Positions 1 to 9,224 of a DNA stretch of 64,000 nucleotides are shown piece by piece. The position numbers were made by a program, and so were the translations under genes. Position 1 is the first letter of the stretch. Each line of letters starts with the position of its first letter. The stretch lies in the NCBI GenBank assembly GCA_963752965.1, contig CAVWAJ010000007.1:62001-126000 (forward strand), in the 5' to 3' direction. This stretch comes from QHXW01 sp963752965. GTDB lineage: Bacteria > Acidobacteriota > Terriglobia > Bryobacterales > Bryobacteraceae. The notes beneath the pieces were generated by a model. That model saw only the letters and a list, made by a program, of their open reading frames with translations, had not been told where the DNA came from and did not search any database.

Positions 1-954
1 CAAACCCTCGCGCAGCCGGGTGCCTTCGTAGCTGAAGAACCAGAAGCTCCGGTTCTTGCCGTTATATATCTTCGGGATCAGAAGCGGTCCGCCAACGGCG
101 GTGCCGAAGTTGTTTTGCTTGAAGGGGGCCTGCCCTAAGCCGTCGGCGTTGTTCTCGAACTGATTGGCGTTCAGATCGTTGTTCATGAAGTAGTCGTAGG
201 CGGTGCCGTGCAGTTGATTGGCGCCGGACTTGACGTTGAAGTTCGCAACCGCCGTCAAGCCGCCGCCGTATGCTGCATTCAGGCCGCCGGTCTGGAGGCG
301 GAATTCGCTGATAGCGTCCACGCTCGGTTCGAACTCGGCTGTGCTGCCGGCGATGTCGGCACGCCCGACCGAAATGCCCTCGATGTAGATCTCGTGCGAC
401 GCCGTGGGGGCGCCGTTAATGCTGCCCATGTACGAATCACCGGTGGTTCCAGGCAGGGCAGTAAAGATGAAGTTCTGGATTTGCCGTTGGCCGTCATCAT
501 TGCTTGCGACTACCCAGTCGTGGTAATCGTCGGCCGAGACGTTATAGCCGAGTTCCGAGCTGGACGACTCCAACCGGGTGGCTTCAGCGCTTACGGTGAC
601 GCTTTCGTTGGTGGCGCCCAATTCCAATTTCAAGTCCGCCGTCACCACCGACGCAACCGAGACCACCACCGGCTCCACCACTGCGGTCTTGAATCCCTGC
701 ACGCCGGCCGAAACCCTGTAAGTGCCGGGCTGTAAGTACTCGATGTGGTACACGCCCGTCGAGCTGGTGACGGCTCTGGTAACCGTGTTGGTCGTTAATT
801 GCGTGGCCGTAACTTCCACATTGGGAATCACAGCGCCGGTGGTGTCTGTGATTTGCCCTGTGATGCTGCCGCGAGCGCCTTGTGCGAAGGCGGGCGCAGC
901 CCAGCACAGAAGCGTGATCAACAGTACTGAAAGTGAGAATACCTTAGACTTCAC
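1..954 (-). CDS. TonB-dependent receptor, Oar-like, N-terminal part (runs off the window)
   Basis: The reading frame stays open from a GTG at 954-952 to the left edge, 318 codons. GGGAGG sits 5 bp upstream of the GTG on the minus strand. The protein starts with a signal peptide (VLLITLLCWAAPAFAQ), then a carboxypeptidase-regulatory-like beta-sandwich (about residues 30-110, beginning SITGQITDTTGAVIPN). A plug-like region follows, with motifs typical of acidobacterial Oar-type receptors: ISEFRLQTG, AYGGGLTAVANFNVKSG and NQLHGTAYDYFMNN. The outer-membrane barrel lies outside the window. Such receptors import large substrates using TonB energy; the substrate cannot be told here. The downstream gene lies beyond the window, so operon context is unknown. 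Family assignment is confident. Confidence 0.88.
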   Translation of the reverse strand, partial: MKSKVFSLSVLLITLLCWAAPAFAQGARGSITGQITDTTGAVIPNVEVTATQLTTNTVTRAVTSSTGVYHIEYLQPGTYRVSAGVQGFKTAVVEPVVVSVASVVTADLKLELGATNESVTVSAEATRLESSSSELGYNVSADDYHDWVVASNDDGQRQIQNFIFTALPGTTGDSYMGSINGAPTASHEIYIEGISVGRADIAGSTAEFEPSVDAISEFRLQTGGLNAAYGGGLTAVANFNVKSGANQLHGTAYDYFMNNDLNANQFENNADGLGQAPFKQNNFGTAVGGPLLIPKIYNGKNRSFWFFSYEGTRLREGL

Positions 955-1175
955 GATAACCTCCCTTACCTGCACTACCCCGATAGATTTGACCGGCCTT
1001 CCAGCACGCGGCTCACCGCTAGGCTGCCCGTGTTTTTTCTAAGACTTAGCGGGCTGGTTCGGGTGGGAAAGTTCGTAAAGCTGAGTCATTACACCCACTC
1101 GTCTGAGAGAACCCTGGCGATTTCAGCGCGCTCAGAGTTGGCAGGCCGGCGGCGACGCGCCGCTAAGATGAGGAT

Positions 1176-2165
1176 TTATACGTAGCTGCTCAGCACGCGC
1201 ATGTAGTTGGCGCGCTCGAACGCTTCCGGATCGGCCACCGCGCGCCGGCTCATGCTGCCCCGCATCTCGGTGATGGACGCGTACTCGTGTGCTTCCATCC
1301 ATTCCACGAGTTTGGTGTGCAAGACCTCCAGGTATTCGATGCCGTTCCGCAGCAGCGCCGACGTCATCATCGATACGTTAGCGCCCGCCATCATCGACTT
1401 CACGACGTCTTCCGCCGTGTGGACCCCTCCGCTAATTGCCATGTCCGCCTTCACGCTGCCGTACAGTACCGCGACCCAGTGCAGCCGCATCAGTAACTCG
1501 CGAGAGTCGCTGAGCGCTAGATTCGGGACCACCTCCAGACTCTCGAGATCGAAATCCGGCTGGTAGAAACGGTTGAACAGCACCAGTCCGTCCGCACCCG
1601 CCCGATCCAGTTTCGCCATCATGTTCGGCGTCGAGCTGAAATAAGGGCCCAGCTTCACCGCAACTGGAATGTGGATGCTCTCCTTCACTTCCGCCACCAG
1701 CTCCGTATGCATCATTTCTACCTGCGAGCTGTCCATTGCGGGATTGGTCGGCAGATAGTAAATGTTCAGCTCGAGCGCATCCGCGCCCGCCTCCTCGATC
1801 AGCTTGGCGTAGCGAATCCACCCGCCTGTTGATACTCCATTCAGGCTGCCAATCACCGGAATGCCCACGGCTCGCTTGGCGCGGCCGATGTGCTCGACAT
1901 AACCCTCCGGCCCGATGTTGTAGGCCGTCAGGTCCGGCAGGTACGTCTGCGCTTCCGCGAATCCCTCGTTCGGCGACAGCCAGCGGTCCAGTTCGTAAGC
2001 CTCCAGATTGATCTGCTCTTCGAACAAGGAATGCAGAACGACGGCGCTCGCGCCGGCCTCTTCCAGCCGGCGAATCTTACTGATGTCCTTGCAGAGCGGC
2101 CCGGACGATGCCACCAGCGGGCTCTTCAGTTTCAGTCCCAGATAGGTAGTCGAAAGATCAGGCAT
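1176..2165 (-). CDS. Dihydroorotate dehydrogenase-like flavoprotein linked to PFOR
   Basis: This 329-residue protein is a PyrD-type FMN TIM barrel. It begins with LSTTYLGLKLKSPLVASSGP and carries VIGSLNG, ALELNIYYLP, PVAVKLGPYF and the phosphate-binding end ADMAISGGVHTAEDVVKSMMAGA. Its start overlaps the last 8 bases of the pyruvate:ferredoxin oxidoreductase gene, so the two are almost certainly co-transcribed and translationally coupled. Pairing of a PyrD-like protein with this oxidoreductase is seen in several phyla. I infer a redox role with ferredoxin or another carrier rather than pyrimidine synthesis. No iron-sulfur or NAD-binding domain is visible in it. Confidence 0.85.
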   Translation of the reverse strand: MPDLSTTYLGLKLKSPLVASSGPLCKDISKIRRLEEAGASAVVLHSLFEEQINLEAYELDRWLSPNEGFAEAQTYLPDLTAYNIGPEGYVEHIGRAKRAVGIPVIGSLNGVSTGGWIRYAKLIEEAGADALELNIYYLPTNPAMDSSQVEMMHTELVAEVKESIHIPVAVKLGPYFSSTPNMMAKLDRAGADGLVLFNRFYQPDFDLESLEVVPNLALSDSRELLMRLHWVAVLYGSVKADMAISGGVHTAEDVVKSMMAGANVSMMTSALLRNGIEYLEVLHTKLVEWMEAHEYASITEMRGSMSRRAVADPEAFERANYMRVLSSYV

Positions 2166-5100
2166 GTGGTGTCTCCTTCACGGGCTGGTTTTCGGCCGCG
2201 GGTTTCGGATCGCTCGCGCCATTCTGCGCGGCACGCGCTTCATACAACTTCCAGCGCGAGCGGACGTCCTCTTGCGCTTCCTCCAACAACTTCTGTGCGG
2301 CTTCGGGGTTGCTATGCTTCAGCATGGAATAACGGGTTTCGTTGTAGATGTACTTGTCCAGCGCCAAGGTCGGCGCCTTCGAATCGAGCACGAATGGATT
2401 CTTGCCCAGCTGGACCAGCCCCGGGTTATAGCGGAACAGCGGCCAATGCCCGCAGTTTACCGCGTTCTTCTGTTGCTCCAGCCCGTGCACCATGTCGTAG
2501 CCGTGTGCGATGCAGTGACTGTACGCGATGATCATCGACGGCCCGTTATAGGCCTCTGCTTCGAGGAAGGATTTCAACGTATGCATGTCACTGGCGCCCA
2601 TCGCCACGCGCGCCACATACACGTTGCCGTAGGTGGTTGCGAGCATCGCCAGATCCTTCTTCGCCGTTGCCTTACCGCCCGCGGCAAACTTGGCCACCGC
2701 GCCCCGCGGCGTCGCTTTCGACATCTGCCCGCCGGTATTCGAGTACACCTCCGTGTCGAGCACCAGAATATTGACGTTGCGTCCTGATGCCAGCACGTGG
2801 TCCAGGCCGCCGTAACCGATGTCGTACGCCCAGCCATCACCGCCAACAATCCAGACGCTCTTCTTCACCAGCGTGTCAGCAATGGCAAAGAGTGCCTGCG
2901 CGTCTGCCGATGAAATCGTTTCCAGCTTCTTTTTCAACGCGACCACCCGCTCACGCTGCTCGATGATGCCCTTCTCCTTCGATTGGTCCGCATTGAAAAT
3001 CGCACTGGCGAGGTCGTCGCCGATCTGCGGAGCCAGCTTCCGGACGAGCTCGCGCGCGTATTCAGTTTGTTTGTCGATCGAGAGCCGGAGTCCCAGGCCA
3101 AACTCGGCGTTGTCTTCAAACAGGGAGTTATTCCACGTCGGCCCACGCCCCTCGCCGTTCACCGCGTACGGAGTTGTCGGCAAATTGCCCCCATAGATGG
3201 ACGAGCAGCCCGTGGCGTTGGCAATCACCGCACGGTCCCCGAACAGTTGCGTCATGAGCTTGATGTAGGGCGTTTCGCCGCAACCCGTGCAAGCACCCGA
3301 AAATTCGAACAGCGGCCGGAGTATCTGCACATCCTTCACCTGCCCGGTACTGAGCAGCGTCCGGTCGAGCTCCGGCAGATTCAGGAAGAAATCCCAGTTC
3401 TTGGCTTCGCTCTCACGCAGCGAGAGCTGGTCGTGCATGTTGATCGCCCGCCGCTTGACCTCGGTCTTGTCCTTCACCGGACATGCTTCAACGCACAACC
3501 CGCAACCGGTGCAATCCTCGGGCGCCACTTGCAGCGTATACTTCTGTTCTTTGAATTCCCGCCAGCGCGCCGGCGCGGTCTTGAAAGTCTCGGGCGCCGC
3601 CGCCAGCTTGTCGGATTCGTAAATCTTCGCCCGGATCACCGCATGCGGGCACACCAGCACGCACTTGCCGCACTGGATGCAAATCTTCTCATCCCATACC
3701 GGAATCTCGAGCGCGATGTTGCGCTTCTCCCACTGCGCCGTGGCCGTCGGGAAAGTGCCATCGATGGGCATCGCGCTCACCGGCAGCAGGTCTCCCTTGC
3801 CACTGATCATGGGAGCGAGCACGTTCTGCACAAACGCCGGGGCCTGCTTCGGAACCGGAGGACGCATGTCGAAGGTGCTGGTTGCCGCAGCCGGGACTTC
3901 CACCGGATGCAGATGCGCCAGAGTCGTGTCCACCGCGGCGAAGTTCTTCTTGACAACTGCCTCGCCGCGCTTACCGTAGGTTTTCTTGATGGCTTCTTTG
4001 ATCCGGGCGATGGCTTCCTCGCGTGGCAGCACGCCGCTGATGGCGAAGAAGCAGGTCTGCATGATGGTGTTGATGCGCGAGCCCATGCCCGTCTGCTTGG
4101 CCACTTCATACGCATCCACGACGTAGAACTTCAGCTTTTTCCGGATGATCTGTTCCTGCACGGTGCGCGGCAGATGCTCCCAGACGTCGCCGGGACCGTA
4201 AGGGCTGTTCAACAGGAAGGTTGCACCAGCCTCGGCCGACCCGAGCATATCGAAATGGTCCAGAAACACAAATTGATGGCAGGCGATGAAGTTCGCGCGA
4301 GAGATCAGGTAGCTCGAGCGGATCGGCCGCGGGCCAAATCGCAGGTGCGAGACCGTGACCGAGCCGGATTTCTTCGAGTCGTAGACGAAATAACCTTGCG
4401 CGAAATTTTCCGTCTCCTCGCCGATGATCTTGATCGAGTTCTTATTCGCGCCCACGGTGCCGTCGGCACCGAGACCGTAGAACATGGCTCGCACCGTCTT
4501 GGGATCCTCGGTCGAAAACTCGGCGTCGAACTCGAGGCTGGTGTGCGTGACGTCGTCCTTGATCCCGATGGTGAAGTGATTCTTCGGCGACGCCTTCTTC
4601 AGCTCGTCGTAAACTGCCTTCACCATGGCGGGTGTGAACTCCTTCGAAGAAAGCCCGTAGCGCCCGCCAATGACTGGAGTATTCCGCCCGGATTCCCGGA
4701 GAGCCGTGACTACATCCAGGTACAGCGGCTCGCCGATTGCGCCCGGCTCTTTGGTGCGATCGAGAACAGCGATCCGCTCGACCGACTTGGGCAGTGCTTC
4801 CACGAACTGCTCGACGGCGAAGGGCCGGTACAGATGGACTTTCAACAGGCCGATGTTCTCGCCGTGTGCGTTCAGATACTCCACCGTCTCTTCGGCGGCA
4901 TCCGCACCCGATCCCATCAGGATCACCACGCGCTTTGCGTCCGGCGCGCCGTAATAATCGAACAGGTGATACTGCCGCCCGGTGAGCTTGGCGAACTTGT
5001 CCATCGCGTTCTGCACAATCGTGGGGCAGGCGCGGTAATACGAATTGACAGCCTCGCGCGCCTGGAAGTAAACGTCCGGGTTCTGCGCCGTGCCGCGAAG

Positions 5101-5742
5101 AATCGGGCGGTCCGGCGACATGGCGCGCTGGCGGTGCGCGCGAACCAGGTCGTCGTCAATCATCGCCCGCAGGTCTTCGATGGCGAGCTCTTCCACCTTG
5201 GCTACTTCATGCGAAGTGCGAAAGCCATCGAAAAAATGCACAAACGGAACGCGCGATTCCATCGACGCTGCCTGCGCGATCAACGCGAAATCCATTACTT
5301 CCTGCACGGAATTCGATGCCAGCAGGCCGAACCCCGTCTGCCGGACCGCCATCACATCCTGGTGATCGCCGAAGATCGAAAGCGCGTGCGCCGCAATGGC
5401 ACGCGCCGCCACGTGGATCACGGTGGGCGTCAACTCGCCCGCAATCTTGTACATGTTGGGGATCATCAGCAGCAGGCCCTGCGCCGACGTGAACGTGGTG
5501 GCGAACGACCCGGCTTGCAGCGCTCCGTGCAACGCGCCGGCAGCCCCGGCCTCGCTCTGCATCTCCATGACAGACGGAACGGTGCCCCAGATGTTCGGTT
5601 GTCCCTCGCTCGACCACTGATCGGACCACTCACCCATCGGGGACGAAGGAGTAATCGGATATATCGCTATGACTTCATTGATTTTGTGGGCAACAAACGC
5701 CGCCGCTTCATTACCATCGATAGTTACCTTGGTTCTTGGCAT
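2158..5742 (-). CDS. nifJ: Pyruvate:ferredoxin (flavodoxin) oxidoreductase
   Basis: This 1194-residue protein has the usual length of single-chain, homodimeric PFOR. It catalyses CoA-dependent oxidative decarboxylation of pyruvate to acetyl-CoA with reduction of ferredoxin or flavodoxin, in the cytoplasm. Domain I begins TIDGNEAAAFVAHKINEVIA. A ferredoxin domain carries two 4Fe-4S motifs, CIQCGKCVLVCP (about residue 690) and CTGCGLCVEACP (about 745). The C-terminal part holds the cysteines of the proximal cluster (ACTGCGETPY, ATGCSSIYGG) and the thiamine-diphosphate site GDGWAYDIGYGGLDH near 966, with LDTEVYSNTGGQMSKATP. AGGG precedes the ATG. It is first in a two-gene unit with the PyrD-like gene. 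All catalytic motifs look intact. Confidence 0.97.
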   Translation of the reverse strand: MPRTKVTIDGNEAAAFVAHKINEVIAIYPITPSSPMGEWSDQWSSEGQPNIWGTVPSVMEMQSEAGAAGALHGALQAGSFATTFTSAQGLLLMIPNMYKIAGELTPTVIHVAARAIAAHALSIFGDHQDVMAVRQTGFGLLASNSVQEVMDFALIAQAASMESRVPFVHFFDGFRTSHEVAKVEELAIEDLRAMIDDDLVRAHRQRAMSPDRPILRGTAQNPDVYFQAREAVNSYYRACPTIVQNAMDKFAKLTGRQYHLFDYYGAPDAKRVVILMGSGADAAEETVEYLNAHGENIGLLKVHLYRPFAVEQFVEALPKSVERIAVLDRTKEPGAIGEPLYLDVVTALRESGRNTPVIGGRYGLSSKEFTPAMVKAVYDELKKASPKNHFTIGIKDDVTHTSLEFDAEFSTEDPKTVRAMFYGLGADGTVGANKNSIKIIGEETENFAQGYFVYDSKKSGSVTVSHLRFGPRPIRSSYLISRANFIACHQFVFLDHFDMLGSAEAGATFLLNSPYGPGDVWEHLPRTVQEQIIRKKLKFYVVDAYEVAKQTGMGSRINTIMQTCFFAISGVLPREEAIARIKEAIKKTYGKRGEAVVKKNFAAVDTTLAHLHPVEVPAAATSTFDMRPPVPKQAPAFVQNVLAPMISGKGDLLPVSAMPIDGTFPTATAQWEKRNIALEIPVWDEKICIQCGKCVLVCPHAVIRAKIYESDKLAAAPETFKTAPARWREFKEQKYTLQVAPEDCTGCGLCVEACPVKDKTEVKRRAINMHDQLSLRESEAKNWDFFLNLPELDRTLLSTGQVKDVQILRPLFEFSGACTGCGETPYIKLMTQLFGDRAVIANATGCSSIYGGNLPTTPYAVNGEGRGPTWNNSLFEDNAEFGLGLRLSIDKQTEYARELVRKLAPQIGDDLASAIFNADQSKEKGIIEQRERVVALKKKLETISSADAQALFAIADTLVKKSVWIVGGDGWAYDIGYGGLDHVLASGRNVNILVLDTEVYSNTGGQMSKATPRGAVAKFAAGGKATAKKDLAMLATTYGNVYVARVAMGASDMHTLKSFLEAEAYNGPSMIIAYSHCIAHGYDMVHGLEQQKNAVNCGHWPLFRYNPGLVQLGKNPFVLDSKAPTLALDKYIYNETRYSMLKHSNPEAAQKLLEEAQEDVRSRWKLYEARAAQNGASDPKPAAENQPVKETPHA

Positions 5743-5921
5743 GGTGATGCCCTGCCGTGTGCAGTTCGGAGTCCAAGTGCCCTAGCAGACTTTAACTACA
5801 AGCCTTCCATGCCAGGAGGCCGGATGGGGGAGGCTTGGCAACGGGGCAAGTCGGGGCAAATTGCACGAATGACAGTACTTAGCATGGGGGATTTCACCCA
5901 GGTTTTGAGAGATACTCTAGT

Positions 5922-6314
5922 ATGCCTTCGCATTCCGTACTTGGTTCCAGCAAGATTATGGCGTTTGTGGCGACACGCGATCCGGAGCGTGCCAAGGCTT
6001 TCTACCGGGACGTGCTGGGTCTGCGCCTCGTGGAAGAGGAGCTTCCATTCGCATTGGTCTTCGACGCGCATGGGACGATGCTGCGGGTGACGATCGTGCG
6101 CGAGCATCACGTGGCGCTTTACACGGTACTCGGCTGGGAAGTGGCGGACATCGCGGCGACTGCCAAGGAACTCGCGGACGCGGGAGTGAAATTCGCGCGA
6201 TATCCGGGCATGCAGCAAGATGAGCTGGGAATCTGGACCGCGCCCGGGGGAGCGAGGGTAGCGTGGTTCCAAGATCCGGACGGCAACGTTTTGAGCATCA
6301 CGCAGTTCGCTTGA
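5922..6314 (+). CDS. VOC (glyoxalase/bleomycin-resistance fold) family protein
   Basis: A 130-residue single-module vicinal-oxygen-chelate protein. It shows FVATRDPERAKAFYRDVLGLRL near the N-terminus (first beta-alpha unit) and the family ending AWFQDPDGNVLSITQF. The glutamates and histidines that would bind metal cannot be assigned with certainty. Substrate is unknown; family members range from glyoxalase I to dioxygenases and drug-binding proteins. A TANNNT hexamer (TACTCT, 5913-5918) lies three bases before the ATG and no Shine-Dalgarno is evident, so the transcript may have little or no leader. The next gene, a secreted deacetylase, starts 34 bp after the stop with its own promoter. Confidence 0.85.
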   Translation: MPSHSVLGSSKIMAFVATRDPERAKAFYRDVLGLRLVEEELPFALVFDAHGTMLRVTIVREHHVALYTVLGWEVADIAATAKELADAGVKFARYPGMQQDELGIWTAPGGARVAWFQDPDGNVLSITQFA

Positions 6315-6340
6315 CGGCGGCGCCCGGCAGTGAGTACCAT
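6311..6340 (+). promoter_or_regulatory. Sigma70-like promoter of the deacetylase gene
   Basis: TTGACG at 6311-6316 and TACCAT at 6335-6340 are separated by 18 bp. The -35 box overlaps the stop codon of the VOC gene. Transcription would start within a base or two of the ATG at 6349, giving a leaderless message. Seen in the sequence; activity is inferred. Confidence 0.5.
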
Positions 6341-6348
6341 CGCTCGCG

Positions 6349-7386
6349 ATGGCACGATTTCTTCTGTTCTTCTACAGCGCGCTGTGCGTGGCGCAGACAA
6401 TGCCTCCGCCGGTAGCGGCGACGTGGCCGGGCGATCGAACAGCGGCAATCTCTCTGACGTTCGACGACGCGATGGCGACGCACCTCGACAACGTCGGCCC
6501 TATCCTGAAAAAACACGGAATCCACGGGACGTTTTTCGTTAGCACTGGTTCCGAGGACTGGCGGAAGCGCATCGCGGAGTGGAAGCAATTGGCCTCCGAA
6601 GGAAACGAGATTGCCGGCCATACGGTGAACCATCCGTGCCTGCTGCCGCAAATCGAGCCGCATGCGCAGAGCTATACGCCGTCGATGATGGAAGCGGAAA
6701 TTCGCGACAGCGCCCAGACGATCCTGGCCGAAATCGGAGACCGGCGCGGCCTGACCTTTGCGTACCCTTGCGGCAATATGAGTTTTGGCCAGCCGGCGGA
6801 GCAGACGCGAAATGCGGCGCTCTATCAGCGATACATCGCGGAGCATTACTTCGCCGCGCGCAACTATGGATGGGCTGGCACGGTAACACCGGAGGAGTTG
6901 AGCATCCTCAGTGTGCCGGATCTGGGTTTCACGGCCGACCGTGACTACCGGGAGCTGCTCGAGATGGCAGAGCCGGCGTTGCACAACCACCGCTGGGGCA
7001 TCTTCACCTTTCACGGCGTGGGAGGGCAATGGCTATCCGTCAGCACGGATGCGTTGGACGAGATGGCCGGCTACCTGGCGCGGCATCCGGAAATCTGGAC
7101 GACGACGTTCGGCGATGGAGTCCGCTACATTCAGGAGAGCAAGGCGCTGAGCATCCGCGCGGCGAAGTCCGGCGACCGCGAGGCACGGTTTGACTTGACG
7201 TGGCCGTTGGATGCAAAGACCTACGATCTGCCGGTGACGCTCAAGTGGACACTACCGGAAGGCTGGAGTTCGGCGCAGGCTTACATAGAGGATAAAGCGG
7301 CAACGGGAGCACGACAGGCCGGCAGGGTTTTGCTCGTCGCCGTCCCGCAGGGAGCCGCGTCTGTGCGGTTTATCGCGAAACCGTAA
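6349..7386 (+). CDS. Secreted polysaccharide deacetylase family protein (NodB/CE4 fold)
   Basis: This 345-residue protein has a short signal peptide (MARFLLFFYSALCVAQ). A NodB-type deacetylase domain follows with motif 1 SLTFDDAMATHLDN (about residues 37-50, catalytic Asp pair), HGIHGTFFVS, and the metal-binding motif GHTVNHP near residue 90. AYPCG and FTFHGVG probably correspond to later family motifs. A beta-rich tail of about 100 residues is unassigned. It should remove acetyl groups from a polysaccharide or act on a related glycan outside the cytoplasm; the substrate is unknown. The ATG follows a promoter-like pair directly and lacks a Shine-Dalgarno. Its 3' end overlaps a convergent small gene by 17 bp. 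Confidence 0.88.
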   Translation: MARFLLFFYSALCVAQTMPPPVAATWPGDRTAAISLTFDDAMATHLDNVGPILKKHGIHGTFFVSTGSEDWRKRIAEWKQLASEGNEIAGHTVNHPCLLPQIEPHAQSYTPSMMEAEIRDSAQTILAEIGDRRGLTFAYPCGNMSFGQPAEQTRNAALYQRYIAEHYFAARNYGWAGTVTPEELSILSVPDLGFTADRDYRELLEMAEPALHNHRWGIFTFHGVGGQWLSVSTDALDEMAGYLARHPEIWTTTFGDGVRYIQESKALSIRAAKSGDREARFDLTWPLDAKTYDLPVTLKWTLPEGWSSAQAYIEDKAATGARQAGRVLLVAVPQGAASVRFIAKP

Positions 7387-7579
7387 TGACCGCCGGGCTC
7401 AACTGGTAGCCCTCATCCTGGGCGAGTTGGACAGCCATCGACCGGAGACTTTCGTCATCGGTGTCGCGAGTACTCTTGAGCCCAGGACGTTTGATCACTT
7501 CGCCGCCGACTTGGAGACGAATGACCCAGCGTTTCTTGCCCGCGTCCCAGGCGACCGCCGCATTGTTCACTTCCACCAT
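7370..7579 (-). CDS. Small conserved-looking protein of unknown function
   Basis: A 69-residue ORF with AGGAG 9 bp upstream of its ATG on the minus strand. The sequence (WDAGKKRWVIRLQVG near the start, SLRSMAVQLAQDEGYQL near the end) suggests a small alpha/beta fold of beta-strands followed by a helix, somewhat like DUF2188 proteins, which is only an impression. It has no signal peptide or membrane segment. It is convergent with, and overlaps by 17 bp, the deacetylase gene. The well-placed ribosome site and ordinary codon use argue that it is real; no function can be assigned. Confidence 0.6.
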   Translation of the reverse strand: MVEVNNAAVAWDAGKKRWVIRLQVGGEVIKRPGLKSTRDTDDESLRSMAVQLAQDEGYQLSPAVITVSR

Positions 7580-7768
7580 GGCCGGTTTCTCCTATAAGAA
7601 GGTTGTGTTCGCGATTTTCTCTGCTCGTATTATGGGCCGGTCCTGCGTGCAATTCAACCGTCAGAGCTGAGGTGGTAGGCCAGTCTCCGGTTTTGCGGCT
7701 ACGTGGCCAAGCGACAGAATCAACGAAACTCGAGAGAACGCGCGGAGAGTATCTAGTCTCAGACCACT

Positions 7769-9214
7769 ATGGCGACAGCCAAGGGGGATATGCAAGACTT
7801 GAGAAAAATGCCCGCTCTCATACGCGTATCCCCGAGGTTCTGCCCGGTGTTGGACCCGGATTTCCTGCCTGCGTCGCTGTGGAATCGATGTTTCCGTGCG
7901 AGGGTCGAGGAATGCGGCAAGCCAGATCCGCTGGCGATCGGGTTGGAACGCGCAGACGGATCCATATCCGTTTTTCGAACTGCCGTCCTGCCGCACGAGG
8001 GCCCCAACATCGCGGCCAATGAGCGGTACGTCGAGCGCTTGCTGAAGTTTCTGCTATGGCAGAAGGGTGGATACAGAGTGGTGATCGGCGGTCACGCGCA
8101 GATTGCCCAATTCCTCCAAAGTGTGTACTCCCAGAACGGCAGGCGTGCGTTCGATTTTCACTTCATGGGTGAGCGTGTTTACGGCCACCCCATGGTCATC
8201 GAGCAGACCGAGTACGATCGCATACCAGGAGAGCGGGAGACGGTCGCACCTCTCGGACGCCATTTGGAAGGTTGCCGCATCGGCTTCGATTTGGGCGCGA
8301 GCGACCGGAAATGCGCAGCCGTGATCGACGGCGAAGTGGTCTTCAGTGAAGAAGTGCCTTGGGATCCGAGCCGCCAAGCCGATCCGCAGTACCATTTCGA
8401 TGGCATTAACGACTCGCTGAAGCGCGCTGCGGCAAAGCTGCCACGCGTTGATGCGATCGGCGGCAGTGCAGCCGGCGTTTATGTGAACAATGAAGTCCGC
8501 GTTGGTTCGCTGTACCGCGCAATCCCGCAGAACCTGTTCGACCACCGCGTACGCCGCCTGTTCTTTGAATTGCAGGAGGCATGGGGCGGAATTCCCTTCG
8601 AAGTCGTCAACGACGGCGAGGTCACGGCGCTCGCGGGATCTATGGCGCTCAACGATAACGCGGTTCTAGGCGTTGCGTTCGGCAGCAGCCTGGCAGCGGG
8701 CTATGTGACGCCGCAAGGCAACATCACCGGTTGGCTGAATGAGCTGGCCTTTGTTCCGGTGGATTACCGCGAGAACGCGCCGGTGGACGAGTGGTCGGGT
8801 GATGAAGGTGTCGGCGCCCAGTACTTTTCGCAGCAAGCGGTCGGCCGGCTGCTTCCGGCGGCAGGTATTGAGCTGCCGAAGGATATGCCGCTGGCCGCGA
8901 AGCTCGTGGAAGTTCAGAAACTGATGGCGGCCGGAGATGATCGCGCGCGCAAGATCTATCAAACGATCGGCACTTACCTCGGCTATGCGGTCGCGCACTT
9001 CGCGGATTTCTATGAGATCCGCTACCTTCTCGTGCTGGGCCGCGTGCTAACGGGGGAAGGCGGCGACCTCATTCTGTCAGTAGCCGGCGAGGTCCTGCAG
9101 GAAGAATTCCCCGCACTAGCTAAGTCGATCCGGGTGCATATCCCGGGAGAAACAGAGAAGCGGCACGGCCAAGCCGTCGCCGCAGCTAGTCTGCCAAGCT
9201 CGAACAAACAATAA
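7769..9214 (+). CDS. ROK-family (sugar kinase/regulator-like) protein
   Basis: A 481-residue actin-like ATPase-fold protein. The N-terminal third is unassigned. From about residue 170 it shows the ROK phosphate-binding loop (RIGFDLGASDRKCAAV), IGGSAAGVYVNNEVRVGSL, the conserved VVNDGEVTALAGS and a second ATP motif VLGVAFGSSLAAGYV. The CxCGxxGCxE zinc motif of typical ROK glucokinases is absent. It probably phosphorylates a sugar or amino sugar, but a non-catalytic role is possible. It is followed after 10 bp by a PIG-L deacetylase gene, suggesting a shared role in amino-sugar metabolism. The start is uncertain: ATG 7769 has TAGTCT 9 bp upstream, and ATG 7790 has AAGGGGG too close. Confidence 0.8.
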   Translation: MATAKGDMQDLRKMPALIRVSPRFCPVLDPDFLPASLWNRCFRARVEECGKPDPLAIGLERADGSISVFRTAVLPHEGPNIAANERYVERLLKFLLWQKGGYRVVIGGHAQIAQFLQSVYSQNGRRAFDFHFMGERVYGHPMVIEQTEYDRIPGERETVAPLGRHLEGCRIGFDLGASDRKCAAVIDGEVVFSEEVPWDPSRQADPQYHFDGINDSLKRAAAKLPRVDAIGGSAAGVYVNNEVRVGSLYRAIPQNLFDHRVRRLFFELQEAWGGIPFEVVNDGEVTALAGSMALNDNAVLGVAFGSSLAAGYVTPQGNITGWLNELAFVPVDYRENAPVDEWSGDEGVGAQYFSQQAVGRLLPAAGIELPKDMPLAAKLVEVQKLMAAGDDRARKIYQTIGTYLGYAVAHFADFYEIRYLLVLGRVLTGEGGDLILSVAGEVLQEEFPALAKSIRVHIPGETEKRHGQAVAAASLPSSNKQ

Positions 9215-9224
9215 TGGAGAAACG

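Noticed and set aside
208..735. Plus-strand frame opposite the left TonB receptor
   Set aside because: Antisense shadow: the minus-strand frame encodes a clear receptor with signal peptide and Shine-Dalgarno.
2983..6090. Very long plus-strand open frame (over 1000 codons) opposite nifJ
   Set aside because: It is antisense to an intact PFOR gene, its product is rich in Arg/His with no recognisable domain, and it arises from the GC-rich codon pattern of nifJ.
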